From Thermococcus sp. (GTDB taxonomy: Archaea > Methanobacteriota_B > Thermococci > Thermococcales > Thermococcaceae), in the NCBI GenBank assembly GCA_021157445.1, contig JAGGWM010000204.1, positions 1 to 10,039 on the forward strand: a DNA stretch of 10,039 nucleotides. The letters are read 5' to 3'. This document shows, one piece after another, positions 1 through 6,608 of the stretch; positions within the stretch are counted from its first letter, which is position 1, and every line of letters begins with the position of its first letter. The notes under the pieces were generated by a model that was not told the origin of the DNA, searched no databases, and worked only from the letters and a program-made list of their open reading frames with translations. A program made the translations under genes and the position numbers.

Positions 1-2
1 AT

Positions 3-134
3 ATACCCCCCGGATGCAGATTCCATCCAAGATGCATCTACATGAAGAAAGGACTCTGCGACACCAAACACCCACAATTAATAGAATACGAACACAACCA
101 CTGGGCAGAATGCTGGCTAGCCGGAAAGTATTAG
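3..134 (+). CDS. Oligopeptide/dipeptide ABC transporter ATP-binding protein, C-terminal end (partial)
   Basis: This is the last 43 codons of a gene entering from the left edge, ending in TAG at 132-134. The opening residues IPPGCRFHPRC match the C-terminal oligo_HPY extension that follows the ATPase core in Dpp/Opp-type transporters, so the complete protein should power peptide (or, in some archaea, sugar) import at the cytoplasmic face of the membrane. The Walker motifs lie outside the window. Four cysteines, at residues 5, 11, 19 and 37 of the visible part, fit the cysteine pattern of this tail, which in some Dpp ATPases carries an iron-sulfur cluster; cluster binding here is inference. DppF- and DppD-like paralogues cannot be told apart from the tail alone. 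It is followed by a 69-base gap before the next start, and no permease subunits are visible. Confidence 0.85.
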   Translation: MPPGCRFHPRCIYMKKGLCDTKHPQLIEYEHNHWAECWLAGKY

Positions 135-154
135 ACTCACATAACTTTTAAATT

Positions 155-168
155 CCAAATTTTTATTT
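155..168 (+). promoter_or_regulatory. Candidate BRE/TATA promoter for the 204-2323 cluster
   Basis: CCAAA at 155-159 followed by TTTTTATTT at 160-168 resembles an archaeal BRE plus TATA box. A start about 25 bases further on, near 189, would leave a leader of roughly 15 nt that just includes the GGTGAT at 194-199. The same T-rich tract follows the stop of the transporter gene at 134 and could also serve as a T-run terminator. The region is AT-rich, so the exact box is uncertain. Confidence 0.45.
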
Positions 169-203
169 TAATTCTTTGTGTGTTACTGTTGAAGGTGATA
201 CCA

Positions 204-704
204 ATGAGCAGCTTTAGAGAGGGTCTTACTTATCCACCAATCAGAACGGGCTTAATATTGCTGTTCTTAGCTCTTCTGATGTCTCTAGGAGCTTCTTATA
301 ACGTTCTTAGAGAAGAACTTCAAACAGGCGTTTGGGGCCCCGGAGCTTACGTTATTGGGGATGAAATAGAAGCTTCGGGGGATATCGTGAGTATAAGTCT
401 TGAAATTTCATCAGACAATGCCTCAGTTAAGATAATTGCAAATGGTATGGAAGACACCTACACTTTACTGGGAAGCACTAAAACACTGAAATTTACTTCA
501 AAGCCCTCAGTTTTAGTTGAAAAGGGTGAGGTCCATTATTCATATATCATAAAGTGGATTGATTATCCATACACATATCTCAGCTTTCCTGCATTTTTTA
601 CTATGATCGTGGGAAGTATCATAGCATTTAAAGGGTATTTAAGTTTCTTAGAATCTCTTAAGGAAAATAGAACCACGTCAAAAAAGAGGAGGGACAGAAA
701 ATGA
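204..704 (+). CDS. Hypothetical two-helix membrane protein (166 aa)
   Basis: I do not recognise the family. The frame stays open upstream to a GTG at 180, but the ATG at 204 is preceded by GGTGAT at 194-199 with good spacing, so I take the shorter form. The protein has a hydrophobic segment at about residues 15-35, a hydrophilic beta-rich middle region of about 90 residues, a second hydrophobic segment near 128-150, and a short tail rich in Lys and Arg. With the basic tail cytoplasmic, both termini would be inside and the middle domain outside the cell. Its TGA overlaps the nadE ATG as ATGA (701-704), so it is probably translated together with nadE. That link suggests co-expression but does not show a role in NAD synthesis. 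Confidence 0.8.
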   Translation: MSSFREGLTYPPIRTGLILLFLALLMSLGASYNVLREELQTGVWGPGAYVIGDEIEASGDIVSISLEISSDNASVKIIANGMEDTYTLLGSTKTLKFTSKPSVLVEKGEVHYSYIIKWIDYPYTYLSFPAFFTMIVGSIIAFKGYLSFLESLKENRTTSKKRRDRK

Positions 705-1465
705 GAATCATAAATTACGATAAGGCCATAAAAAACTTAATAACGTTTATAAAAGAAAAAGTCGGCGATGCTGGAGCAACCGGGGTGGTGATTGGGGTTA
801 GCGGCGGTGTAGATAGCGCAACTGTTGCCCATCTTGCAACAAAAGCCCTTGGAAAGGAGAAAGTACTCGGCCTTATAATGCCCTACCACATGAACCAAGA
901 CGTAGAAGATGCCTTATTAGTATGCAAAAAGCTCGGAATCGAACATAAGGTCATTAATATAAAGGAAATCGTGAATGAGTTTGAGAAGAACATTGGATTC
1001 GAACTTGACAAAGTTTCCAAAGGAAATTTAATGGCAAGAACTAGAATGATACTTTTATACGCTCACGCAAACTCAAGAAACTACCTTGTTTTAGGAACTT
1101 CTAATAAAAGTGAATTTTTGACGGGATACTTTACAAAATGGGGAGACGGGGCTAGCGACTATGCTCCATTAATCAACCTATACAAGACGGAAGTCTGGGA
1201 AGTTGCTAAGAGAATTGGAGTTCCAGAAAAGATAATAAGCAAAAAACCGAGTGCCGGGTTATGGGAAGGACAAAGCGACGAAGACGAACTGGGGATTAGC
1301 TACAAACTCTTAGATGAAATCCTCTATAGATTGGTAGATTTAAAAATGGAAAAGAACAAAATTGCCGAAGAGTTAAGTATCCCAGTAGAGAAAGTTGAGT
1401 ATGTCGAGTATCTAATCAAAAAAAGTGAGCATAAAAGAAGACTCCCCTTGGGACCAGAAATCTGA
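701..1465 (+). CDS. nadE: NH3-dependent NAD+ synthetase (254 aa)
   Basis: NadE makes NAD+ from deamido-NAD+, ATP and ammonia through an NAD-adenylate intermediate, the last step of NAD synthesis. The ATP-pyrophosphatase loop SGGVDS is at residues 34-39. Other family blocks are GNLMARTRM at 108-116, GTSNKSE at 132-138, [12 protein letters not shown] at 145-156 and [17 protein letters not shown] at 182-198. At 254 residues it matches the short ammonia-dependent form (EC 6.3.1.5) and lacks the glutaminase domain of the longer enzymes, so it should use free ammonia or ammonia from a partner. The start overlaps the preceding stop (ATGA) and is preceded by a GGAGGG-type site. It sits between two membrane-protein genes in one apparent operon. 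Confidence 0.96.
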   Translation: MRIINYDKAIKNLITFIKEKVGDAGATGVVIGVSGGVDSATVAHLATKALGKEKVLGLIMPYHMNQDVEDALLVCKKLGIEHKVINIKEIVNEFEKNIGFELDKVSKGNLMARTRMILLYAHANSRNYLVLGTSNKSEFLTGYFTKWGDGASDYAPLINLYKTEVWEVAKRIGVPEKIISKKPSAGLWEGQSDEDELGISYKLLDEILYRLVDLKMEKNKIAEELSIPVEKVEYVEYLIKKSEHKRRLPLGPEI

Positions 1466-1477
1466 CGGTGAAGTGCG

Positions 1478-2323
1478 TTGAAAAGGGGATATATACTGGT
1501 ATTTTTAGCCGCAAGTATGTGGGGAACTCTCGGCATTTTTGCTAAATTGCTCTATGGATTCGGATTAGACCCTTTTACAATAACATTTTACAGAGCCTCC
1601 ATAGCATTTGCCCTTCTTTTTGTTTACAACATTTCCAAAGGCTTCCAGATTAAAAAACATAGACTGCCCTTCTATGCATTTTATGGATTTTTTGCAGTAT
1701 TCTTGTTTTACATATTGTATTTTTACACTGTCAAGATTTCTTCGGTCTCTTTGGCAGTTCTCCTGCTGTATTCCGCCCCAGTTTATTCCACGATACTGGG
1801 ATACTTCATCTTTAACGAAAGAATCACATCTATAAAGCTCATGGCACTTGTAATGGCAATAATAGGGGTTCTCCTAGTTGTTAGTCCTAACGGAGAGAAT
1901 GTGAGTAGAATAGCTATAGTACTGGGGCTTCTTTCAGGGCTTACATATGCCCTCTATGGAATTTTGGCAAAATTTGCCATAAAAAACGAAAAACCAGAAG
2001 AAGCCCTTCTTTACACAATAGGTTTTGGAGCCCTTTTTCTGGCTCCGTTTTCGAATTTTAAAATTCCCGCTTCATCTCTACCCTACCTTTTCGGGCTGGC
2101 ATTCTTTCCAACATTCCTAGCATATATCCTATACAACATCGCACTCAAGGAAATAGAAGTTAGCAGGGCATCGATAATTGCCACAGTAGAACCGGTGATC
2201 GCTCTAGTCCTTGCTTATTTTCTATTCCATGAAACTCTAATGACCAAACAAATGATTGGAGCCACACTAATAATCTTAGGCTCCCTTATGTTACATATAG
2301 AGGACAGAAATGAAAAAAATTAG
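1478..2323 (+). CDS. EamA/DMT-superfamily permease (281 aa)
   Basis: This is an integral membrane protein of the drug/metabolite transporter superfamily. About ten hydrophobic helices fall into two halves of roughly 140 residues, the usual duplicated EamA arrangement. The N-terminal MWGTLGIFAK-like stretch and the AxxxTVEPVIALVLAY-like stretch late in the second half are typical of the family. Substrates of EamA proteins are diverse (amino acids, purines, metabolites) and cannot be predicted here. The start is TTG at 1478, chosen because GGTGA lies at 1467-1471; the next in-frame ATG (1517) falls inside the first helix. It lies 12 bases after nadE. The stop overlaps the stop of glnA on the opposite strand by 4 bp. 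A second permease of this type lies at 6604-7461. Confidence 0.9.
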   Translation: MKRGYILVFLAASMWGTLGIFAKLLYGFGLDPFTITFYRASIAFALLFVYNISKGFQIKKHRLPFYAFYGFFAVFLFYILYFYTVKISSVSLAVLLLYSAPVYSTILGYFIFNERITSIKLMALVMAIIGVLLVVSPNGENVSRIAIVLGLLSGLTYALYGILAKFAIKNEKPEEALLYTIGFGALFLAPFSNFKIPASSLPYLFGLAFFPTFLAYILYNIALKEIEVSRASIIATVEPVIALVLAYFLFHETLMTKQMIGATLIILGSLMLHIEDRNEKN

Positions 2324-3642
2324 ATATAAAAGTAGCGCTCAAGTTCCCATTCCGTAACCTTTATTGTTTTTCTGTCAATCCCCTTCTTTTCTAAATACTC
2401 TTGATAGTTCTCCCATTCCCTTGTTTTGTATTCTATAAAGTTGTGATAGGCCTTTCCAAGAATTTCTTTGATTACTTTATCCTTCTTTAGTTCTCCGAGG
2501 GCCTCTTCTAAAGTACCTGGTAGGAGGCCTACTCCTAGAGAATCCCTTTCTTTTTCTTCCAGTTCATATACATTCTCTTCCACATAGGCAAACGGTTCGA
2601 GTTTATGTTTTATTCCATCCATACCAACCATTAAGATAGTTGCAAACGCAAGATACGGATTTGCACTTGGATCCGGGCAGCGATATTCTATCCTTGTCCC
2701 ATTCCCTACATACGCAGGAACCCTTATCAGTGCACTTCTGTTTTTGTATCCCCATGAGATATACACCGGAGCTTCATACCCCGGCACGAGACGTTTGTAG
2801 GAATTAACAGTAGGGTTGGTTATCGCCGTTAAAGCCTTTGCATGCTTTAAGATGCCTCCTATAAAGTAAAGGGCCTCGTCACTTAGCCCTTTCTCCCCTT
2901 TAAAGATGTTCTTCCCATCTTTCCAAAGACTTATGTGTAAGTGCATTCCATTACCTGGCTTACCAAAAAGAGGCTTTGGCATAAAAGTAGCATAAAGACC
3001 ATAGCTTTCTGCCACTGCTTTAACCAAGTACTTGAACCTGACTATATTATCGGCAGTTGTTAATGCGTCTGCAAAGCGAAAATCTATTTCATGCTGTCCT
3101 GGGCCAACTTCATGATGCAAAACTTCTGGAATTAGCTTGAACGCGGGCATATAATGGGCTATAATCCTTTTCATTTCTCTCGCTTTGTCTAAATTAACTA
3201 GGTCAAAATAACCCCCTCCATCAGGAAGCTTGAGCTCCCACGAGCCGTTTTTTTCAAATAGATAAAATTCTGGTTCAGAACCTATATATGCGGTTATTCC
3301 CTTCTTGTTCAGTTTTTCCACAACTGAGCTTAATATCCTCCTAGGATCAGCATAATAAGGTTTATTATCTTTGTATATATACCCGAATACCTTTGCAATC
3401 CCTTCCCAGGGGACCTCCACATAAGTGGTCGGGTCTGCTTTGAAGAGAAGATCGCTGTCTTCTATTCCTTGGAAGCCTGGGATTGAAGAGCCATCAAAGG
3501 ATATTCCATCAGTCACTGCCTCCTCATACCTTTCAATTGGGACCTCCATCCCCTTTGGAATTCCATTTATATCAACAAAAACCAACTGTAAGAACTTGGG
3601 TTTGTTTGAGTTATGCTCGGTAAATGATTTAATTTCGTTCAT
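2320..3642 (-). CDS. glnA: Glutamine synthetase type I, alpha-like (440 aa)
   Basis: GlnA makes glutamine from glutamate, ammonia and ATP as a cytoplasmic dodecamer and is the main route of ammonia assimilation. Expected motifs are present: the latch FDGSSIPGF at residues 49-57, metal ligands E123 and E125 in EPEFYLF, E178 and E185 in HHEVGPGQHEID, the block GNGMHLHISL at 230-239 with H234, and the glutamate flap NPTVNSYKRLVPGYEAP at 276-292 with E290. R284, R302 and R307 follow the family. The bacterial adenylylation motif NLYDLP is absent at the expected place, and the length (440) fits the short GSI-alpha group, so adenylylation control is unlikely. The ATG has a GGTGGAT site just upstream. 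A promoter candidate lies at 3704-3717. Its stop overlaps that of the convergent permease gene. Confidence 0.97.
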   Translation of the reverse strand: MNEIKSFTEHNSNKPKFLQLVFVDINGIPKGMEVPIERYEEAVTDGISFDGSSIPGFQGIEDSDLLFKADPTTYVEVPWEGIAKVFGYIYKDNKPYYADPRRILSSVVEKLNKKGITAYIGSEPEFYLFEKNGSWELKLPDGGGYFDLVNLDKAREMKRIIAHYMPAFKLIPEVLHHEVGPGQHEIDFRFADALTTADNIVRFKYLVKAVAESYGLYATFMPKPLFGKPGNGMHLHISLWKDGKNIFKGEKGLSDEALYFIGGILKHAKALTAITNPTVNSYKRLVPGYEAPVYISWGYKNRSALIRVPAYVGNGTRIEYRCPDPSANPYLAFATILMVGMDGIKHKLEPFAYVEENVYELEEKERDSLGVGLLPGTLEEALGELKKDKVIKEILGKAYHNFIEYKTREWENYQEYLEKKGIDRKTIKVTEWELERYFYI

Positions 3643-3703
3643 TTTTATCCACCTTTTTTGATGATGCTTTCAGTATTAACATGCATTTTTATACAATGTT
3701 TGC

Positions 3704-3717
3704 AATATAAGCCTTTC
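3704..3717 (-). promoter_or_regulatory. Candidate BRE/TATA promoter of glnA
   Basis: Read on the minus strand, GAAAGG (3717-3712) is followed directly by CTTATATT (3711-3704), a good BRE plus TATA box. A start about 25 bases downstream, near 3682, would give a leader of about 40 nt carrying the GGTGGAT ribosome site. A weaker TATA-like stretch (GTATAAAAA, minus strand, about 3693-3685) lies closer to the gene. Between and around them is the imperfect dyad TGCAA-ACA-TTGTA at 3704-3692, a possible operator. Confidence 0.6.
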
Positions 3718-3824
3718 TACTGAACTACTGGCAAAATGTCAAATAATTCTCGCTATACCAGATTTATGTCTAAAAATTGCCACGTTAAATAAAAACTTTG
3801 ATTTTTTCTTGTCAACAATATCCC

Positions 3825-3841
3825 AAAAGAAAGTTTTTTAT
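3825..3841 (+). promoter_or_regulatory. Candidate BRE/TATA promoter, leaderless transcript
   Basis: AAAAGAAAG at 3825-3833 followed by TTTTTTAT at 3834-3841 resembles BRE plus TATA. The box centre is about 26 bases before the ATG at 3864, which places transcription start at or next to the start codon. No GGTG-type ribosome site is present before that ATG, which agrees with a leaderless mRNA. The rest of the 3643-3863 gap holds the divergent glnA promoter and nothing else I can identify. Confidence 0.55.
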
Positions 3842-3863
3842 CCTCCTCTAAAAAAATACTAGC

Positions 3864-4271
3864 ATGCCTAAAGAAGACGAACTAATCCAAAAAGAGCTCT
3901 CGCGGTTAAATTTTCACTTACCTAAAAGCAGAAAGAGTCTCAAAACTCTCCTCGAGGAGGACGAACCTAAGGTACAGCTTAGAGATGGCCAGTTTCATTT
4001 TTTTAAACGAAAAGAGCTGAAGTATCTTAGCACTTTACTCGACAACGATGAATACAAATCTCTTTATCTTCCCATAGTACTTGAGATTACTCCAACATGG
4101 CACGGATATTTTAGAGTAAGGGGAAAGACTGCAGTTAAGGTTATTGAAAAGATACTTGGAACATACGACCCATTGGAGGAAAAAAATGAAGTGACACTTC
4201 CCCGTTATCTCATTCCAGAAATTCGGAAAAAGTTACCTACAGCAACAACCTATGCGTTTATAATAGAGTAA
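3864..4271 (+). CDS. UPF0216 (DUF61) family protein (135 aa)
   Basis: This is a small soluble archaeal protein of uncharacterised function. The features that recall UPF0216/DUF61 are an N-terminal helix ending in LNxHLPKSRKSLKTLLEE, then a central RDGQxHFFKRKELKYL stretch, then LPIVLEITPTWHGYFRVRG and a C-terminal LPRYLIPEIRKKLPTATTY. No catalytic motif or metal-binding cluster is obvious, and there is no signal peptide or membrane segment. It is highly charged at the N-terminus. The ATG at 3864 lacks a ribosome site but sits about 26 bases from a TATA-like box, suggesting leaderless translation. The next gene starts 16 bases after its stop, so the two are probably co-transcribed. Confidence 0.8.
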   Translation: MPKEDELIQKELSRLNFHLPKSRKSLKTLLEEDEPKVQLRDGQFHFFKRKELKYLSTLLDNDEYKSLYLPIVLEITPTWHGYFRVRGKTAVKVIEKILGTYDPLEEKNEVTLPRYLIPEIRKKLPTATTYAFIIE

Positions 4272-4287
4272 GTTTGGGGTGATAAAA

Positions 4288-4554
4288 ATGGACGAAAACA
4301 AAACTCTGCTTCATTACTACATGTTCACGATTCCTCACATAACTGTCTTTGCCGGAGCGATACTAGGCATCCTTCTCATCTTACACATTGATATGAGGAA
4401 AGCACTTGGAGTATTTGCTACTTTTTACGGGATTTTGCTCATTATAATAGCTGCATTAGTTAGAAATCAGTTTTCAAAATTGCCATTATACCGAATAAGC
4501 TTGTTGTTTTTTACAATATTCACACTCTTAGGCATTCTATTGCTTATAATGTGA
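4288..4554 (+). CDS. Small hypothetical membrane protein, three helices (88 aa)
   Basis: I do not recognise this protein. It is almost entirely hydrophobic, with likely membrane helices near residues 14-34, 38-60 and 66-88, short polar loops (DMRK, RNQFSK), and practically no C-terminal tail. I use the ATG at 4288 rather than the in-frame GTG at 4279, because GGGGTGAT at 4276-4283 is the ribosome site and covers that GTG. It lies 16 bases behind the UPF0216 gene and its final codons overlap the promoter candidate of the next gene. It may be co-transcribed with its upstream neighbour; nothing in the sequence indicates a function. Confidence 0.72.
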   Translation: MDENKTLLHYYMFTIPHITVFAGAILGILLILHIDMRKALGVFATFYGILLIIIAALVRNQFSKLPLYRISLLFFTIFTLLGILLLIM

Positions 4555-4565
4555 AACTTTATATT
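4553..4565 (+). promoter_or_regulatory. Candidate BRE/TATA promoter for the 4598-6253 gene
   Basis: GAAAC at 4553-4557 is followed by TTTATATT at 4558-4565, close to the archaeal consensus. It begins inside the TGA stop codon of the preceding gene. Transcription would start near 4587, giving a leader of about 11 nt that carries the G-rich ribosome site at 4586-4592. The surface-protein gene therefore probably has its own promoter despite the short 43-base gap. Confidence 0.65.
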
Positions 4566-4597
4566 TATTGAATTACAAATTATCTGGGGGAAGAGTT

Positions 4598-6253
4598 ATG
4601 AAGAAGATCATCACAACCATCATGACATTACTGATGATCTCTTCTTTGGTGTCTTCTCAATACCTATTTTTCTCGACACTGGAAAGCAATATCATTATAG
4701 TGTCAGGGGACTATGGGGAAGGAACCCTCACTGTTGTGAATAATGGAGACAAGGAGTTCCAAGTGGTAAGCTATCGGAGATATTACGCAGTCGATGAGAA
4801 CAATAAAGAAGTTTCTGGAATTAGGCTGGAGATCTATAAGCCCACAGGAGAACTAATATCTCCCGGGGTCCTCTATACATATTGGAAACCCGGTGAGGCA
4901 AGAACCTTGCGGTACAAAATTCATGTCAATGAAAGTGTAAAACCGGGGAAGTATACCCTCTTCATAATTTTTTGGGGGTTCTCAGGATCAGGAGAAATAA
5001 GCATTATCACAGTTCCCGTTTCACTTGAGGTTACTGATATTCCGTTAATATTCAAGGAAACTCTTGTGCGGATAAAAGAACGCGGTGTTCCAACGTTCCA
5101 TGTATTAAATGGAGAGACACTGGAGATATATTCAACAATCTACAATCTCAAAAATTCTCCTGTATCTGTAAAAGGAAGTGTATATTTGGAAAAGGATGGA
5201 GAACGGTATCTTAAAAAAGAGATAGCGGTAAACTTAACTCCAGGAGAGAACTCAGTTCAGGTAAACATTCCAATTCCTTATGATCTCCCTTCTGGACAGT
5301 ACAAGCTGGTATACACCCTTATATATCCAAAAGGAACGTATTTGTTCTCAAAGGAGTTCTATATATCCTTTGGAGTTGATTTAGTTGAGATTTCCCTAGA
5401 AAAAACCCAAATAATGGAAGATGAATCCAATACCGCGTATCTTACAATATTGTCTGAGAGAATTATCCCAGTAAATCTCAGCATTGAAGTATATGGAACA
5501 AACAACGAATATATGTACAACCAAACCAAAGAGATCACGCTTAATGAGGGTAGCAATGTTGCGAAGGTAACTCTTCCTCCTTTACCATCCGGTAACAAGA
5601 AAATAATAGGGAAAATATTGTTTAGAAACATAATACTCGATCAGGACTCTTCTGATTACGATGTATTAGCATATCCAAAGATTGAAAAAGTTTCATACCA
5701 AAAGCTCTCTCTAGCTTCAACTAAGGGACAAATCAAGTTTTTAGTGGAAATCAGCAATAGAAACCCTCATGAAATGAAAGGAACTCTATCTTACAGCTTT
5801 TTTGGTGTTAATGGCACAATACTAAAAGCCTCCAAAGATCTCATATTAATACCGGGAAAAAACGAAATAGAGTTCATCGTAGAAGTCCCCCTAGGGGAAA
5901 TTGGGTACGAAATTTCTCTGGAAAGCAATGGAAAAGAACAAAAAGTCCGCGGAACTTTAAAACTGGAGCTTCCAAGCTCTACAACTACCTCTTCAACTCA
6001 AAGCTCTTCTTCATTAACAAGCTCATCCTCGAGCCAAGTTCCTCCCGAAGAGAGTTCAACAAGATACTACTATGCCGTTGCGATAGCCTCGCTTATACTG
6101 GTCTTCCTGCTTCTGTTTGGTTACTATTTGAAACATAAAAAACCAAGAAGAAAAAGAAAACGACCCAAACCAAAGAGAAAATCCCCATTAGGTAGATTTA
6201 GAAAGCCAAAGAAACCTGAGATTAGAGAGTACAAGGAACTGCCCAAAAAATAA
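4598..6253 (+). CDS. Secreted, membrane-anchored beta-sandwich surface protein with basic tail (551 aa)
   Basis: I do not recognise a named family. The ATG at 4598 is used because the G-rich site (GGGGGAAG, 4586-4593) precedes it and a signal peptide begins at once; an in-frame TTG at 4568 would add ten polar residues. In order: signal peptide at about 1-20; four beta-rich segments near 25-147, 150-258, 260-358 and 360-458, resembling Ig-like or CARDB-type archaeal ectodomains (inference from the alternating hydrophobic pattern and repeated PGE/PSG turns followed by a Tyr/Ile-rich strand); a Ser/Thr linker at 460-480; a membrane helix at 490-511; and a 40-residue tail with 22 Lys or Arg. Five N-glycosylation sequons are visible (NES, NLT, NLS, NQT, NGT). 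The predicted topology is ectodomain outside and tail in the cytoplasm. An adhesive or structural role is possible but unproven. Confidence 0.85.
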   Translation: MKKIITTIMTLLMISSLVSSQYLFFSTLESNIIIVSGDYGEGTLTVVNNGDKEFQVVSYRRYYAVDENNKEVSGIRLEIYKPTGELISPGVLYTYWKPGEARTLRYKIHVNESVKPGKYTLFIIFWGFSGSGEISIITVPVSLEVTDIPLIFKETLVRIKERGVPTFHVLNGETLEIYSTIYNLKNSPVSVKGSVYLEKDGERYLKKEIAVNLTPGENSVQVNIPIPYDLPSGQYKLVYTLIYPKGTYLFSKEFYISFGVDLVEISLEKTQIMEDESNTAYLTILSERIIPVNLSIEVYGTNNEYMYNQTKEITLNEGSNVAKVTLPPLPSGNKKIIGKILFRNIILDQDSSDYDVLAYPKIEKVSYQKLSLASTKGQIKFLVEISNRNPHEMKGTLSYSFFGVNGTILKASKDLILIPGKNEIEFIVEVPLGEIGYEISLESNGKEQKVRGTLKLELPSSTTTSSTQSSSSLTSSSSSQVPPEESSTRYYYAVAIASLILVFLLLFGYYLKHKKPRRKRKRPKPKRKSPLGRFRKPKKPEIREYKELPKK

Positions 6254-6268
6254 CCAAATCTTTATAAT
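6254..6268 (+). promoter_or_regulatory. Candidate BRE/TATA promoter of rnpB
   Basis: CCAAAT at 6254-6259 followed by TTTATAAT at 6261-6268 is a good BRE plus TATA match. The centre of the box is about 26 bases from 6291, the first base of the P1 helix of RNase P RNA, so the predicted transcription start and the RNA 5' end coincide. It begins immediately after the TAA of the surface-protein gene. Confidence 0.72.
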
Positions 6269-6290
6269 TTCTTTTCCTTAATTCTAACAC

Positions 6291-6608
6291 GGTGAGGGGG
6301 CTGGGGCTCTCCGCAAGGAGGAAGTTCCGCCCACCGCACCGGGGCCGCGGTGCCGCAAGGCACCTCCCGAGAGGGAGGGCAACGGCACAGAAACGACACG
6401 TCCCCTCAAAGATGAGAATGAAAGCGGTGAAGGGAGCTCGTGAGGGCTCCCGAGCTAACCCGCAGACGATTTGGGGGGGAGCGGTGAAACGGCCGTCCCG
6501 CGGGGTGCAAGGCCGAGAAAGGGGCAATGAAGTCCCGGTGCGAGCCCCGTGGTAGGCCGCTTAGTCGAATGCCCATAAATACAGAAGGCGGGCTATAGCC
6601 CCCTCACC
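6291..6608 (+). ncRNA. rnpB: RNase P RNA, archaeal type A
   Basis: This is the catalytic RNA that removes 5' leaders from pre-tRNA, acting with several protein subunits in archaea. The ends form a perfect 12-bp P1: GGTGAGGGGGCT (6291-6302) with AGCCCCCTCACC (6597-6608). The P4 pseudoknot pairs CCGCC (6327-6331) with GGCGG (6587-6591), flanked by a single unpaired U at 6326 and further pairs from 6323-6325 to 6592-6594, as in the universal core. Hairpins with GNRA loops are visible at 6309-6320 (GCAA), 6349-6364 (GCAA) and 6364-6377 (GAGA). Conserved blocks include ACAGAAACGACAC (about 6387-6399), AAAGCGGTGAAGGG (6421-6434), GTGCAAGGCCGAGAAAGG (6505-6522) and ACAGAAGGCGGGCTATAG (6581-6598). 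Length is about 318 nt. The 3' strand of P1 overlaps the stop codon of the convergent permease gene. Confidence 0.96.

Noticed and set aside
1324..1835. Open frames in alternative phases and the reverse strand across the nadE/permease junction.
   Set aside because: They lie wholly within well-supported genes and show no ribosome sites or family features.
3659..3724. Possible box C/D guide RNA: TGATGA near 3659 and CTGA near 3722.
   Set aside because: The base before TGATGA is T rather than a purine, no internal D' and C' boxes are visible, and the stretch overlaps the glnA promoter on the other strand.
6222..6555. Open frames on both strands across the GC-rich block.
   Set aside because: They coincide with RNase P RNA, have a biased Arg/Pro/Gly/Ala composition and no ribosome site; they are by-products of the structured RNA.
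6291..6608. GC-rich island that could signal horizontal transfer.
   Set aside because: The base composition is explained by a structured RNA in a hyperthermophile; no mobile-element features surround it.
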